Source of the DNA: Heterohyrax brucei
Taxonomy: Eukaryota > Chordata > Mammalia > Hyracoidea > Procaviidae
Reading direction: 5' to 3'
Length of the DNA: 64,000 bases
NCBI GenBank assembly: GCA_028571685.1
Contig: CM053162.1
Coordinates: 7,816,001-7,880,000 of the forward strand
Within the stretch, counting starts at the first letter, position 1. Each line of letters begins with the position of its first letter. The notes below the pieces were generated by a model. The model was not told the DNA's origin. It ran no database searches and saw only the letters and a program-made list of their open reading frames with translations. Positions 11,600 to 23,034 of this stretch are shown here, in pieces. The translations under genes and the position numbers were made by a program.

Positions 11600-12215
11600 A
11601 TTATCTTTTTTTAAATTATTTTTTATTGTGATTAAGTTAAAGTTTACAATCCAAGTCAATTTGCCATATAAAACCCTGAGTACCTGCTTCTCTGCAACTC
11701 TATCTGCTCTCCTCACTTGTAACAACAGCACATTCCTCTTTCTCACTCTTTACTTCCAGTATCCACTCCACCAACACCTGTCTCCTCCTCTCCCCTCTAC
11801 AAAGAAACCAGTAGGACAGCCTCATACATGTATTAAACCATGAAGTAGACACACCACATGTATTACTCTGTGTCACCAAGTCCAGTCCATTCTGTGTCTC
11901 TAGTGTTGGCTTCAGTACTGGTTTCAGCTCTGGGCTAGTAGCAAGTGAAGGGGCCGTGTTCTCAGGGGACCCTCCAGGTTGTCAGACCATCAATTCTAGT
12001 CTTTCAACAGAGTTCTTGACCTGCACATCTCTTTTTCTTGTGCTACATCAGGGACTCTGTATTGTGTGCCGTATCAGGGCTGTCTTTGTTGGTGGCCAGG
12101 CACCACCTAGTTCTTCTGGTCTCATGCTAATACAAACTCCCAATCATATGGTTCCTTCTGTCTCCTGGACTCATCAGTCCTTGTGTCTTTGATGTTCTCA
12201 GTTGCATGATGGTTA
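11600..12215 (-). mobile_element. L1 3' UTR, minus orientation
   Basis: 'ttttattgtgattaagt' is the reversed L1 3' terminus, followed by the reversed 3' UTR: 'ggtggccaggcaccacctag', 'ctggtctcatgctaatac', 'tcctggactcatcagtcc', 'tgatgttctcagttgc'. The same order occurs at 47364-48000. 5'-truncated before ORF2. Confidence 0.75.
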
Positions 12216-12329
12216 CCTTGATAAAAATTGTACTTACGACTTCAAAAGTGGATTCGATAAAAGTAAATGCCACTGCAGTATAAAGCCCAGGTGGGGACTA
12301 CAGAGCGCAGGCAGTGGGGTTAAGGGGGT

Positions 12330-12668
12330 CATCTTGTTAGCTGCTGTCAAGGCAGCTCTGACTCACGACAACCCCATGCACAACAGAACAAAATGCTGCC
12401 TGATCCTGTGCCGTTCCCATGTTCGGTTGCAGATTAAACTATTGTGGTCCATGGGATTTTCATTAATTTTCAGCAGTGGATCACCAGGCCTTTTTTCCTA
12501 GTCTGTCTTAGTCTGGAAGCTCCACTGAAACTTTTTCAGCAGCAGCAACACGTAAGCCTTCACTGACAAATGGGTGGTGTCTGTGCATGAGGTGCAGTGT
12601 CTGGGAATTGAACTCAGGTCACTGACATGGAAGGTAAAACTTCTACTACTGAAGCACCGCTGCTCCAT
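12330..12668 (-). repeat. Composite SINE with tRNA-Gly-like head
   Basis: On the minus strand it begins near 12668 with 'gcttcagtagtagaag', then 'gttcaattcccaga', which line up with the A and B boxes of tRNA-Gly (ggttcagtggtagaattc; ggttcgattcccgg). The body includes 'cagactaagacagactagg' reversed, and the 3' end is an RTE-like tail ('caaggcagctctgactcacg' on plus). This is a longer subfamily than the other AfroSINEs here and has a different tRNA origin. Confidence 0.65.
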
Positions 12669-12689
12669 CTAGTCCTTACCGTCTTATTT

Positions 12690-14235
12690 TAGAATGTCGG
12701 ACACCACGGCCCCAAGAGACTAAGTAATGTGTGCTGCCTCACGTTATAAACCTGCTTAGAAGCAGGGTCAGGACCGGCATTGCTAACAGTCTTTTCCCTG
12801 CTCAGATCTCGTCTTCAGCTGCCCTCTGTCTCCCCTTCTATGTAACCATCTACCTGTTGAAAGTCTCTATCCCCCTTCTTCTTTGCCTTCAGTTTTTACC
12901 TTGCCACTACAGTGTTCTCTTTGTACCTCTGTTTTTCCTTCCCATTTCCTGATGCCCTTCTTCTAAATGCACCATAAAGAAAACACAAAATGCACGTCTG
13001 AGAGCAGGTGGTTCAATCTCAGTGAATTGGAATATGTTTTCACTTTTTCAAAATGGATATGCTTAATCTGCTTTAGGCTACTTTCACTTTCAAAATAAAT
13101 TATATTGCATTTTACTGCTGTTGGTCTTCAATTTTCTTTCTCTGGGTGTCAGTAAGACTTCATGGAAAACAGTTCTTTATCCTGGCGGCAAAAATAGTGG
13201 CATTTCACAGAAGAAGGCTCAGGCAAAGTGAGGGACTCACCTGATATTATACGTAGTGTTAGGGAGCTCAGTTCCCTTTTTCCTGTCAGTTTCTGGTCTT
13301 TGTTTCTTCTTTTCACCTGTATCGATGTGAAGGACACATATCTCTCCATCATGCTCTCCACAGCCATGGAGAAATATGACAGGTCCAAATACAAAGGTAA
13401 GAGTTTATAGACTCCTCCGAGATCCCAGTTATTAGAAACCGCTGGGACTATAACCTGACTTCCGCTCCTGAGGACTTAAAACACAAAGCTGAATCTTCCT
13501 ATGAAGTAGAACGTGTTGACACCATAAATAAAATATCTGTGCTGGTGCTCATAAAATGCTTTATATGCATTCTTAAGCCGTACTCTGTGTTTAAACCATA
13601 GCTTTTTCCGTACAACTTTAACCTTAAAATTTAACCTTTTTGCTCCTTTTTTCTCCCAATAATCAATATTGATTTTAATGTATCTGTTATTATCCTGACT
13701 TTAAGATTTATCTTTCCGCTTTGCTTTTCAGGAAGCTGTAGTTTATAGAGTAAACATTTATTCTCACAGGAAAGCTCCTGGGACCATCGTCTTGCCCCAC
13801 TGACAAACAATTCAGCTGGTATTGTATTAAAAATTAATCATTAGCTTTACCCTCATCAAGTTGAACAGCTTTATTATTATTATATTTCCTAGTACATGGT
13901 GATAACATCCATGCAGGCTTTGGAACCTGCTGGGTGTCAGAAATCCAACTTACAAAAGTGAAGTTCTTAGGAACTTCAAAGTTTCTGGGAATTTCATTTG
14001 CTTCCAGCAGTTCAAAGTGTACTAATGATTTCACTTCTCAGATCCAATTTCTACCACTACCTTAGCCATATTTTTATATATGGAAGGAACCTATATTAAG
14101 CTTCTTTGTTGGTGGCCATAGGAAGTAAAGAAGGGAGTGACCAGAGAAAACAATATCCTTAAGGAAAGTAATCTCTCATATATCTATGTTTAGCATTACT
14201 TAAGAACTGAAGTATTTCACAAACTAAACCAAACT
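12690..14235. other. Unique non-coding DNA with possible MIR scrap
   Basis: Mostly unassigned. 'agaaggctcaggcaaagtga' to 'gggactcacctgatattat' (about 13205-13250) resembles a reversed MIR core but is too short to be sure. Frames at 13149-13410 overlap on both strands and show no known domain. Confidence 0.35.
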
Positions 14236-14239
14236 TTGA

Positions 14240-14380
14240 AGGAAGCTGCAAGATGTAGTGGGAAAAACATGAGATCAGAAGCCATCGAGCCTGGGATCCG
14301 CTGTTTGCTAGGTGTGCAGTCCAAAACAAGTTACCTAACTTCTCCATGCCTCAGAGTCCTAGCTTCATAGGGAGAACAAC
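14240..14380 (+). repeat. MIR SINE, plus orientation
   Basis: Ordered MIR landmarks: 'gatgtagtgggaaaaac', 'gagcctgggatccgctg', 'caagttacctaacttctcc', 'atgcctcagagtc'. Diverged and 3'-truncated. Confidence 0.55.
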
Positions 14381-14611
14381 AAAGGAATATTGTTTGGTTT
14401 TATGTATTAAATTACATCATGTGTAGTGGTTTGTTACTACAAAGTTACATATAAATATATGTGTATGCCAAGTGCCGTGTGTATATGCTCTCATAATCTA
14501 GCCAGCCAATCTAGCAGTTGATGTAAAATGTATCAAAGGAACGTATTTTTAGGAGGATCCATCCATTTATTAGTTTATGATCTATTCACTTAAACAGTAT
14601 TTTTTAAGCCT

Positions 14612-14808
14612 GAAAGAAACCCTGATTGTGCAGTGGTTAAGCATTCAGCTGTTAACTGAGAGGTCAATAATGTGAACCCGCCAGCTGCTCTATGGGACAA
14701 AGACGCGGCAGTCACTTCTGGAAAGATTTATAGCCTTGGAAACTCTAAGTGACAGTTCCAATCTGTGCTATAGGATCACTGTGAGTTGGAATCTACTTGG
14801 TGGCATCA
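14612..14808 (+). repeat. AfroSINE, diverged
   Basis: 'gaaaccctgattgtgcagtg', 'gttaagcattcagctgttaa', 'ctgagaggtcaataatg', 'gatttatagccttggaaac' and 'cactgtgagttggaatctac' occur in AfroSINE order. This is the longer form with an extra segment ahead of the 'ccttggaaac' body. No clean TSD. Confidence 0.75.
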
Positions 14809-14814
14809 GAATGG

Positions 14815-16590
14815 CTCCAACTCTGCTCCAGCTGCTAGAACTATGAGAGGGGTAATAATCCTCGTTCTCATAAAGCTTAGTTAGAAAAACAGACATTGGC
14901 CAAATAGTCCCACAAATAAATGTAAAATTAAAGCTGTGACAAATTCTATGAAAAGAGGCATGTGGAGCTCTGCATATCTGTACTAGGGGATACAACTGTA
15001 GGATGTAGCACTTGAGCTGCTGGCTGGGGAATGGGGAGAAGGTAGCTAATTATAAAGGTTGCGGGTGAAGTATTTCCAGGTCAAGGGTTAGCCTAAGCAA
15101 GAGCCCTGTGGCCAGAAAAAGACAACATAAAGAGTTGAGGAAAAGTCAGTGTCACAGCAGAGGGGAGAACATGTTGGACAGTGTTCAGAAGGAAGGCAGA
15201 CAGTCAGGATAGGAGACTGAGATGACAGCAAGATGGTCAAAATGGCAACCTTGGATCTGAATGATGCATTTATAGGTTGCCTGCATTTCTTCTTCGTTTT
15301 CTTTTTTGTATTAAAGAAAGATCAAATTAACAGTAACCAATAAGGTAAAGGTAGCAGTGAGGTATATGTACAAGAGTCATGGTTGATAAAGTTAAACACA
15401 AAACATAAAGGAGATAGCTTGAGGTCAGATGGTTGGCGTTGCAGCTATAATCAGAGTATATGCTGTGTCCCCCTATGAGGTGTTCAGTCCATGTTATAGG
15501 AAAAGTGTCCGGCTCACAGGAGCCACTACAGGCTAGGTCACGTGATGTTTATCAAGAAAGGAAAGCAAGACAATAGATGGGTGTGTAGAGTGGAAATCCC
15601 ACTGGACAAAGTGTGAGAATTTATTCCATACAGTCACCATTATCTCCTAGAATTAAATAATTGGGTGATTCTACTAATCCCATCACTGATGAAATCTTTC
15701 ATACTGGCAGATACAGCTCTTTATCTCAAGGGAGCACCTAATTTCCCTCCAGCTGCTGATTTTGCCATGCACCCTTGCTCCAAACTCCTGTCTTTCTTTA
15801 CACATCTGTGTGAAAACAGTTGGAGGCATGTCTACCCCAGCATCCTCTTCCTTTCCATAGGATGTCAAGTCTGGCAGATGACATGCATCTGCCTTTCTGC
15901 TTACAGAGCCATCTTTGGTGGAGACTGTGGCCGTAACTCCCACAGCTAGCAGACCTGCAATCCAAGTGACCTGCCGTGAGATGGGGCATCTGACCCTCAC
16001 ATTCAATTAGCAGAACAGACAGTGTATAACATGTGCTTGACTGTGATATGATTTAACATTAATAATTGGTTCCTCAAATATTTATTGCAGTGGCTCATAT
16101 AATAAATATTTCATGAACAATATTTAAAAAGGAGAATCCGTTGCCAGCTTTGCTGGTTTAATTTGCCTTAATGAGGATTTTAAAAATGCAGTGATAAATT
16201 GCATCCCTGCCAATATATAGGAGAAGGGCTCTTGTAGAGTGTCTATCATCTGGGGTAGTGACCCGCAAAATGCTGAAGAACCAGTATAACACTACAGCAG
16301 CTGTCCGTCCCTTACAGGAGGGAGCAAGTCTACGTGACAGCCCACAGGAGCAGAGGACTCTGCTCCATGTCACAGAAAGCCGTTAATCTCTTGGACAGGC
16401 AATGAAAGAACATGTATCTCTTCAGGAAATCCCTGAAAACATCTGAGCAAAGGGTTAGTGCTAGTCCAGGCCTGAGTGGAAGAAGGGAGGGAAAGAGTAA
16501 CCATTCTGAACATTGTTTCCTTATAAGTAAGAATGATTAATAAAGTGAGACAGGAGGTGTAGATACATATGTGTGGTAGCTAGATAGAGG
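14815..16590. other. Unique non-coding DNA
   Basis: No recognisable gene or repeat. The larger antisense frames (15683-16006, 15798-15989) overlap sense frames and lack any motif I know. Confidence 0.4.
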
Positions 16591-16596
16591 TTTGCA

Positions 16597-16800
16597 GTCC
16601 CTGGATGGTACAGTTAATACTCTTGACAGCTAAGCAAAATGTTGGAGATTCAAGTCTACCCTGAGATATCTTGGAAGAAAGCCCTGGTACTCCGTTTGCA
16701 AAAAAACTAGCCATTGAAAACCTTATGGGTACAGTTGTACTCTGACACACATGCAGCCACTATGTGAGAATCAACTCGAAATCAACTAGTTTTTTAAAAT
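16597..16800 (+). repeat. AfroSINE, strongly diverged
   Basis: 'cagtccctggatggtacagt' and 'taatactcttgacagctaa' fit the head; 'gaaaaccttatgggtacagt' and 'gagaatcaactcgaaatcaa' fit the body and tail of an AfroSINE. More decayed than the copy at 2630. Confidence 0.6.
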
Positions 16801-18735
16801 GAGTGAAGCAGGGATGGAAGGTGGGCCCTGGAAGAGGAGTTAGGCCTCTCTGGCCCCACCTTCGCACTCCCTCTGCCATCGTGGGTGCTTTGAGTCTGTC
16901 AAGGCTGTTGTTGCCAGGCTTTCACCCGCAGCTTCATGCCTCCTTGCTTCCTGGACCACTTCTGACAGAGCTAATAAAAACTGTATGTCTTCAGTCAAAG
17001 ACACACACCTCCTGCCTCCCCTCCCTCCATGAATTTCTGAAACTGGGATGGCTCTCCCAGTCAGTGTACACTGTTCACCTGGGAGTGGGCCTCACTTTCC
17101 CTGGAAAGCCACCTTTGAAGCCTGACTGCATCTTACCACTGAGGACATGAGCAAGTCAGAAGGTAGGGCACATCAACAGCTGCAGCAGCAACACTGAGCG
17201 GGATCGGAGTTGAGTTGCTTCACCTGGCCAGGATCAGCTGCCTGCTGATGCAACAGCTCCAGACGGCTTCTTGCTGCCATCTCCTTCTATGAAATGGTGC
17301 CCAAGGATGACCCTGGCCACCCACATTACCACTATATCAAAATCTATTCTGATGGTCCTCCCTCCTTGATTCTGACTGATTTTTCCTTCCTGAGTGACTG
17401 CAGCCCAGCCCTACAGGCCCACTTAGAAAGTGAGGGGGCATTGATGCCCTGCTTTGCTTAAGGTAATGTTCCTTCTCAGATTGGGTTGGATATCTGTCCC
17501 CTTTACTTGCCCATGGGCAGATACTCTGGTGGCAGAACAGGTTTTTTGAAGGAAAGTTAACTCAATTTAAACTCTACCATTTACTCCTGATGGCGTGACC
17601 CTAAAACGTGCTTGTCCTTCCCAGCTGTGCTGCTGGAGGCCACTTCTACAGCTATGTTCACCTCTTCAAACCCTGTCTCAACCTAGAGTTTCAATTTTTT
17701 GCCATTTGGTTCCAGTATTTCCCTACTTGGCCCCTATTGCCTTAACTGACCTTAAATAATTTGCATCCGAGTCTTAATTTATGGTAAATGATGTGTTAAC
17801 TGATTCAGAGAAGTTGCTTCCTAATGATTATGTTCACATGACCATGGCCTCTGCCGGAAGCTGTGCAGTCTTAGGAGATACAGTTTATGCTGCTTTTTCC
17901 TAGAATGGAAACTCTATGTGGAATAGAAAACCTGCATGGCTGAGCACAGTGGGGCTGCCCTCCTACCCCAGTCTGCCAGGGTTGCAGGAGGCTTTCATAG
18001 ATCCATTCAGAAAGAAATTAAACCTAAGCAGAGGAGACAATTAAGCAATCATGCATTGCTGGACTACACACCGCTGCACAGTCTGTGAGAACAAACAAAG
18101 AGAAAGACAAAAGAAATATCGCACATGCACTTTACTGAGTTCTATTATAAGAGGACTGACTTCCATACTGCATACATACACAACTTGTTGCATTCTACAG
18201 CGAGGGTATGTGATAGGACCTAGAGTTAGGGATACCTAATCAAGTATTTAAAAGTGGAGGTGGAGAGGGTAAAGGTGTTCATAGTTGAACAAAATCTAAG
18301 ATTAACTAAAGTTAGCCATGTGAAGAAAGCTGTGGGCTGAAGTCAGGGGTAGGTACTTCAGAGAAACAGAGTTCTATTGCATAGCCCCTGTGATCAAGTG
18401 ATTATCTGTAGTTTAAACAACAGAAAATAGGAGTCATAATATGTGAAGGGTGAAACTGGAGAGTCAGGCTGTAGCCATATTATGGGAGAGTTCATTTCCA
18501 TTATTAAGAAACCATCTTATCTGTAGGTAACAAGAATCCACTTAGAGTTTTATAAAGGCAAAGACATGCTTAGCTTTGTGTGTTACGTCAAACCTTCTGG
18601 TAGTTCTGGAAATAAGAGACCCGAGCAGGACAAAACAAGGCAGGAAGACCAGTTAATAATCAATAACACAGTAGTTTTATATGTGGAAGGTGATGGAGAC
18701 CTTATCAATAACACTAACATAAACGATATCAAAAA
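16801..18735. other. Unassigned, relatively GC-rich non-coding block
   Basis: 16,810-17,560 is more GC-rich than its surroundings and holds a 55-codon frame (17294-17461, +) without recognised homology. It could be a remnant of a processed pseudogene or an old LTR, but I cannot identify a parent. The rest is ordinary unique sequence. Confidence 0.35.
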
Positions 18736-18744
18736 AACAAAACG

Positions 18745-18838
18745 CACTGTCATCAAGTCAATTCTGACTCATAGCAGCCATATAGGTTGGAGTAGAACTA
18801 TCCCATAGGGTGTCTAAGGAGTGCTTGTAGGGTCTGAA
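18745..18838 (-). repeat. AfroSINE 3' fragment
   Basis: 'catcaagtcaattctgact', 'catagcagccatataggttg', 'gtctaaggagtgcttg' are the reversed tail and body of an AfroSINE. The head is missing. Confidence 0.6.
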
Positions 18839-18844
18839 CAATAA

Positions 18845-19230
18845 TAAAGCTAATGTTTACTGACCGCTTTCTATGTAGGAAGCATCATTCGGAGCCCTTG
18901 AATATATCAATACTCTCAATTCTTACAATAATTTTATTAGAGATGGGTGGAAAGGAGGGGAAAGGAGACTGTTGGGAGGATGAGATGTGTATGGAGCAGT
19001 GACGAATAGTGTGCTGTCACCGGGCAGGGGGAGCAGTGGAAGCTGCACGTAGGTGGACATGTAAATTTACATGGGAATATACATTTTCACTCAGTCATAA
19101 TAAAAAAAAAGAAGATTTCTATTTTACCAAAGATAAAATGAGAGTCAGGGATGTCAAGAGCTTGACCAAGCCTAAGGGAGTTGTAGGACTGACTCAAGAT
19201 AGATTTAAGAGGCCAGTGGCACAGATTTGA
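18845..19230 (-). repeat. MIR SINE interrupted by an L1 tail
   Basis: Reversed MIR sequence appears on both sides of the L1 piece at 18943-19110: left, 'tgtttactgaccgctttcta' to 'ttcttacaataattttatta'; right, 'ctattttaccaaagataaaa' and 'gagcttgaccaag', matching 'cattttacagatgag...cttgcccaag'. The L1 therefore landed in an existing MIR. Confidence 0.55.
18943..19110 (+). mobile_element. L1 3'-end fragment nested in MIR
   Basis: 'gactgttgggaggatgagat', 'gtgctgtcaccgggcag', 'gcagtggaagctgcac' and the terminus 'catttt cactcagtca' plus a short A-run are the last about 165 bp of the L1 family (compare 62745-62915). Strong 5' truncation. TSD not visible. Confidence 0.75.
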
Positions 19231-19234
19231 CCAA

Positions 19235-20490
19235 TAATAATGTAAGAAGTGGTGACAGAGAGCAGTCACAAGCAGATTCTGGTGTCTCCAGAGGTGGCTA
19301 TGGGTGGGGCTGCCAACACATAAAGTAGATAATTTAGGACAACTTATAAAAATATAAAAGGAAAGTGTTGTGAGCTTAGTTTGGCACCTGAGCCTGAGGT
19401 ATCTGTGGGGTATCAAAGACACAAATGCTGTTCAGGCATGTGAAGGTAAGGCAAAGCTTACAGCAGTGGTCTAGGGCAGGCATGAAGTCACTGGCATCTA
19501 GTTAGTAGTTTGTCATATGAGACAAGTATGTTTAAGTGCTCAAAATATCCATATCCTATCCTGACTGATGATTGATAGCTCTCATTTTTCAGGAACTGAT
19601 GAATGAGCTAAAAAACAGCAACAACAGCAACAACAAAAACCTGAAGAGATTACCTGCTAGAAAGATTGAGGTCTGCAAGGCCCCTAGCTACAGAGCACTA
19701 CCTCTGGTCTCTGTCCTTGGCAATGGCATCACAGTACCAAACAAAGACAAGACAGCTTCAGAGTGCCTTGATTGAAGTTCACATGTGGGAGGCCTGCCAT
19801 GTCAATGGTCTCATCTGATAAGCTGAGGTACTTCTTGGTTTAATTGCTATGCAGGATTGCTACTTTTGGTTTTAACAAATCCCAAAGAGTTAAAGACAGC
19901 TTACGTTGTGAGAGTGAAAGTAGGAGTAGTAACTGAGGTTTGCAATAAGGATTAAACAGAAAAATAGCAGCTGATATTGAGTCAATTCCATGTGTTTTAG
20001 AGTACGCTTAAGCAGAGGCCTACCAAAAAACTCTGGGCCTCTGGCAAAACCTCAGGAGCTGGTAGTGCATAGACTAGGGCGAGAGAACCCAAAAGGAAGC
20101 CAGGGCTTCGAAAACTGATAGAGGAAGAGAAGCACAAAAGGAAGGAGCACTTAAACGGAAAAGACCAACAAAACCAGATGTGACATCACAGAGAGATTCA
20201 GCAGGTATGTCCAATGGACTTGGCAATCAGAGGTTACCCTTGACCTTGCCTCAGCTGTTTAGGAGAGTTAAATTCCACACTTCATGGGGTGGGGAGACAT
20301 ATACAGAGTGAAGACATAGAAGCAGAATGCTGTTGATGGGTGCCATTGACTCAACTTCAACTTGTAATAACCCTGTGACGGAAAAGAAGATACCAAGTCT
20401 TTCTCCATTGGACTTCCTATGAATTAGAGCCAATTACATTTGTTTGATTAAGGATGTGAAAGAAATAGAGCAGTAGACAGTGTTTAAGGG
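19235..20490. other. Unique non-coding DNA
   Basis: No gene or named repeat. A short interrupted (CAA/CAG) array lies near 19614-19641. Confidence 0.4.
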
Positions 20491-20514
20491 GAAAAATAAA
20501 ATTAGGACATACTA

Positions 20515-20800
20515 ACTCTCCTGGGGTTACTGTAACACATCACTACAGGATCAACAACTTAAAACAGTTGGAAGGTATTCTCTCCCAGTTCTGGAGACCA
20601 GAAGTTCAGAATCAAGGCGTCTGCAGGGCCATGCTCACTCCAGACCTCTGCCCTCATGTCACCTTCTCCTCTGTGTGTCTGCTTCTTTCTTACATTGCCA
20701 CTTTTAATTGGATTAAGGGCCTACCTGGATAATATAGGATAAATGCCTTCTTTTGAGACTCTCAATGATAGCTGTTACTTTATTGGGAAGTGTTCTGGGT
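20515..20800 (-). mobile_element. MLT1-like (MaLR) LTR, old
   Basis: 'gttactgtaacacatcact', 'cccagttctggagaccagaa', 'aatcaaggcgtctgcaggg' and 'ttaattggattaagggcc' follow the order of the reversed MLT1-type LTRs common to placental mammals. Diverged and truncated. Confidence 0.55.
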
Positions 20801-21045
20801 ATAGGAAGTGAATGTATCTTTCGAGGAGTAGCATTTTTCAGCCCACCGCAGGGTAGTGGCATACCTCCAGGAAAAGCAAGGGAATATGAAAAAAACAAGA
20901 AGAGGTGAACTATTGGAGTGCTATTCTAAGAGAGAAAACATCAGGAGAGGGAACTGACCCCAAGTTTCAGGCCTAATGGACAGTGCTAAATTTGGAGAGC
21001 GTGAATCTTCACTGTGTGGAATTAGTATTCGCTTGTTCATCGAGG

Positions 21046-21224
21046 GATACCCTGGCAGCATAGTGGTTAGGAGCCATGGCTGCTAACCAAAAGACTTGTA
21101 GTCCAAACTACCAAATACACCTTGGAAACTCTATGGGACAGTTCTAACTCTGTTCTATAGGGTCTCTAAGAGTCAAAATAAATTCAACAGCAATGGTTTT
21201 TTTTTTTTTACTTGTTGATTGATT
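21046..21224 (+). repeat. AfroSINE with 13-bp TSD
   Basis: Head 'gcatagtggttaggagccat', body 'ccttggaaactctatgggac', tail 'ctaagagtcaaaataaattc' and a T-rich terminus. 'ttgttcatcgagg' (21033-21045) and 'ttgttcatccagg' (21225-21237) flank it, matching at 12 of 13 positions. Confidence 0.8.
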
Positions 21225-21239
21225 TTGTTCATCCAGGAT

Positions 21240-21800
21240 AAGCACAGGCATAGTGTATCTTTAACTCAGGACCAAAATTTTGTTCATGTGGTGTGGTCAG
21301 TGAGCAAGGATGTGGCTTGTATTATGTTCTGTGCATGTTCCCTTGGCAGAGGAGAGAAGAGATATTGAAGACATAGTCAGAGCAGCCAGAGCCAGCCTAT
21401 GCCCAGGATTGTACCAGTATGCTTCACTTTTATCGGCCTGGATAGTCTTGGAGGACACAGAAAAGTGGCAATGAAAGAGTGACATGCAAAATTCCAGTGA
21501 GGTCCCAAGATGTCACCAAGACGGAGGAACTGAGGGCAGGAACAAGTCCTGGGTGGACCTGTGACAGCAGGACTGCAGAAGGCCACAATGGGAAGGGAAG
21601 TATCCAAAGGCAGAGCACCAGGAGTTAACTGCTGCAGGAGCAGCCAGGGTACGGTGTTGGTAGCATACTCAGGAAGAGGGGATTGGCAGTGCCAGGTGAA
21701 AGATAGCACGAAAGGGGAAAGGGATTGTCATGGGCACACCTGTCTGTTCCACGGTTCTTCACACAGTTTTACTCACAGTGTGTTGTTTACTTTCCTTAGT
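21240..21800. other. Unique non-coding DNA
   Basis: Several overlapping short frames on both strands (21297-21709) but no consistent coding signal or known motif. Confidence 0.4.
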
Positions 21801-21804
21801 AACA

Positions 21805-22015
21805 ATGGGCTCTGAATCTTATAAACATAGCTTCCAACCCCAGTTCCTCCACTGCAGCTCTCTTTACCTTTCTAGGCTTCATATTTGCATCAGTAAAATG
21901 GTGATATGGAACCTATATTTCCAAAGATGGCTATAAAGATTGGCAAAGTAATGCATCTGAGACTGAGGGCACATCTACTAGTATAAGGGGTGCTTCATGA
22001 GTGCCAGCTTTTAGC
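21805..22015 (+). repeat. MIR SINE, plus orientation
   Basis: 'gggctctgaatcttataaac' to 'taggcttcatatttgcatc', 'agtaaaatggtgatatggaa' and 'agtgccagc' fit the MIR body (cctcatctgtaaaatggggat). Diverged. Confidence 0.5.
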
Positions 22016-22019
22016 TACT

Positions 22020-22680
22020 ATGATTTGTGTCTAGAACTCAGAGGCTAAAGACCAGAGTGATCAGCCCTGTCCCCTCATCAGAGTTCACCTTTGTCTACAT
22101 TCTGCAAAATCCTAATTTCTAGGTCACCAGTCAGTGAACTTACTGCTCTCACCTCAACTAGAAGAATGCTGCACCACCCAAAAGAAAGCAGCACCCCACC
22201 TCTGCATCCCAAGTCCTGTGGGCACCCTGATCCTGTCTATGAAATCAAGACACTCTGTTTATTTTCTGGACGATAGCCTTCTTTCACCTGTTCCTCTACA
22301 GCCCAGGTACCCGTACAACAATTTGCTCCAGATGTCAGGTAATTTGCATAGTCCTATTCCGCACGCAAGATATTTCCCCAGTGTTTAGTGACCTCTGGAA
22401 AAGCGGGTGTTTTCAAGTTTATCAGCCAGTCACCAATACTTCACTGGAAACATGTGGATCTTTAATCACTATTGTCCAAACACGGGAAAAGCAGCAGCTA
22501 GCAGAGAGAAAATTCTTGCTGGCTACAGCTAAGAAAATCATACAATCTCTCACCTGCTGAGCCCTGATAGAAACCTCAAAGCGCTATTGTTCTTTTGGCT
22601 TTCTGGGAGATGCATCTTCAAGTGGTTGCTGAGAATTCAGCTAATAAATCAAGAGGGACTCCACGCTGAAGAAAGACTTA
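22020..22680. other. Unique non-coding DNA
   Basis: No identifiable gene or repeat. Two overlapping plus-strand frames (22091-22388) have no known domain. Confidence 0.4.
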
Positions 22681-22682
22681 GT

Positions 22683-22792
22683 GTTGTTGTTAGGTGGTGT
22701 GGAGTCAATTCTGACTCGGTGACCCTATAGGTAAGAGTAAAACTGCCTGACAAGGTTTCCATGGAGTACTTGGTGGATTCAAACAGTGGCTC
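22683..22792 (-). repeat. AfroSINE/RTE-tail fragment
   Basis: 'gttgttgttaggtggtgtgg' then 'agtcaattctgactcggtga' and 'ggtttccatggagtacttgg' are the reversed tail and body of an AfroSINE. The 'gttgttgtt' start is the simple-repeat end typical of RTE-mobilised copies. Confidence 0.6.
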
Positions 22793-22905
22793 AGGAAGGA
22801 AATGTAATGAAACAGATACCCTCCTGCCTAATGATGGAAGTATAATGCTCCCTAAGGACAGGGGCCGAGTACCTCTCTACTGAAATGTTGTAACTTATTG
22901 GCTTG

Positions 22906-23030
22906 TTTCTCAGAGTGGTCTGAGGACCAGCAAGGCCAGCATCACCTGGAAGCTATAAAAATGTAGATTCCAGGCTCCACCCCAGACCGGTTGAATCAAT
23001 CAGCATTTTAACAAAATTCCTGAGTGATAC
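22906..23030 (+). mobile_element. MER5A hAT (Charlie) fragment
   Basis: 'tttctcagagtggtctgagg', 'accagcaaggccagcatcac', 'ctccaccccagaccggttga' closely follow the MER5A order. Non-autonomous and non-coding. Confidence 0.65.
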
Positions 23031-23034
23031 CTAG

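Noticed and set aside
12600..12668. Possible tRNA-Gly gene on the minus strand
   Set aside because: The homology runs straight into SINE body sequence and the acceptor stem is not intact.
13228..13410. Candidate exon followed by a 'gtaaga' donor
   Set aside because: There is no matching acceptor or homology, part resembles a MIR core, and the opposite strand is equally open.
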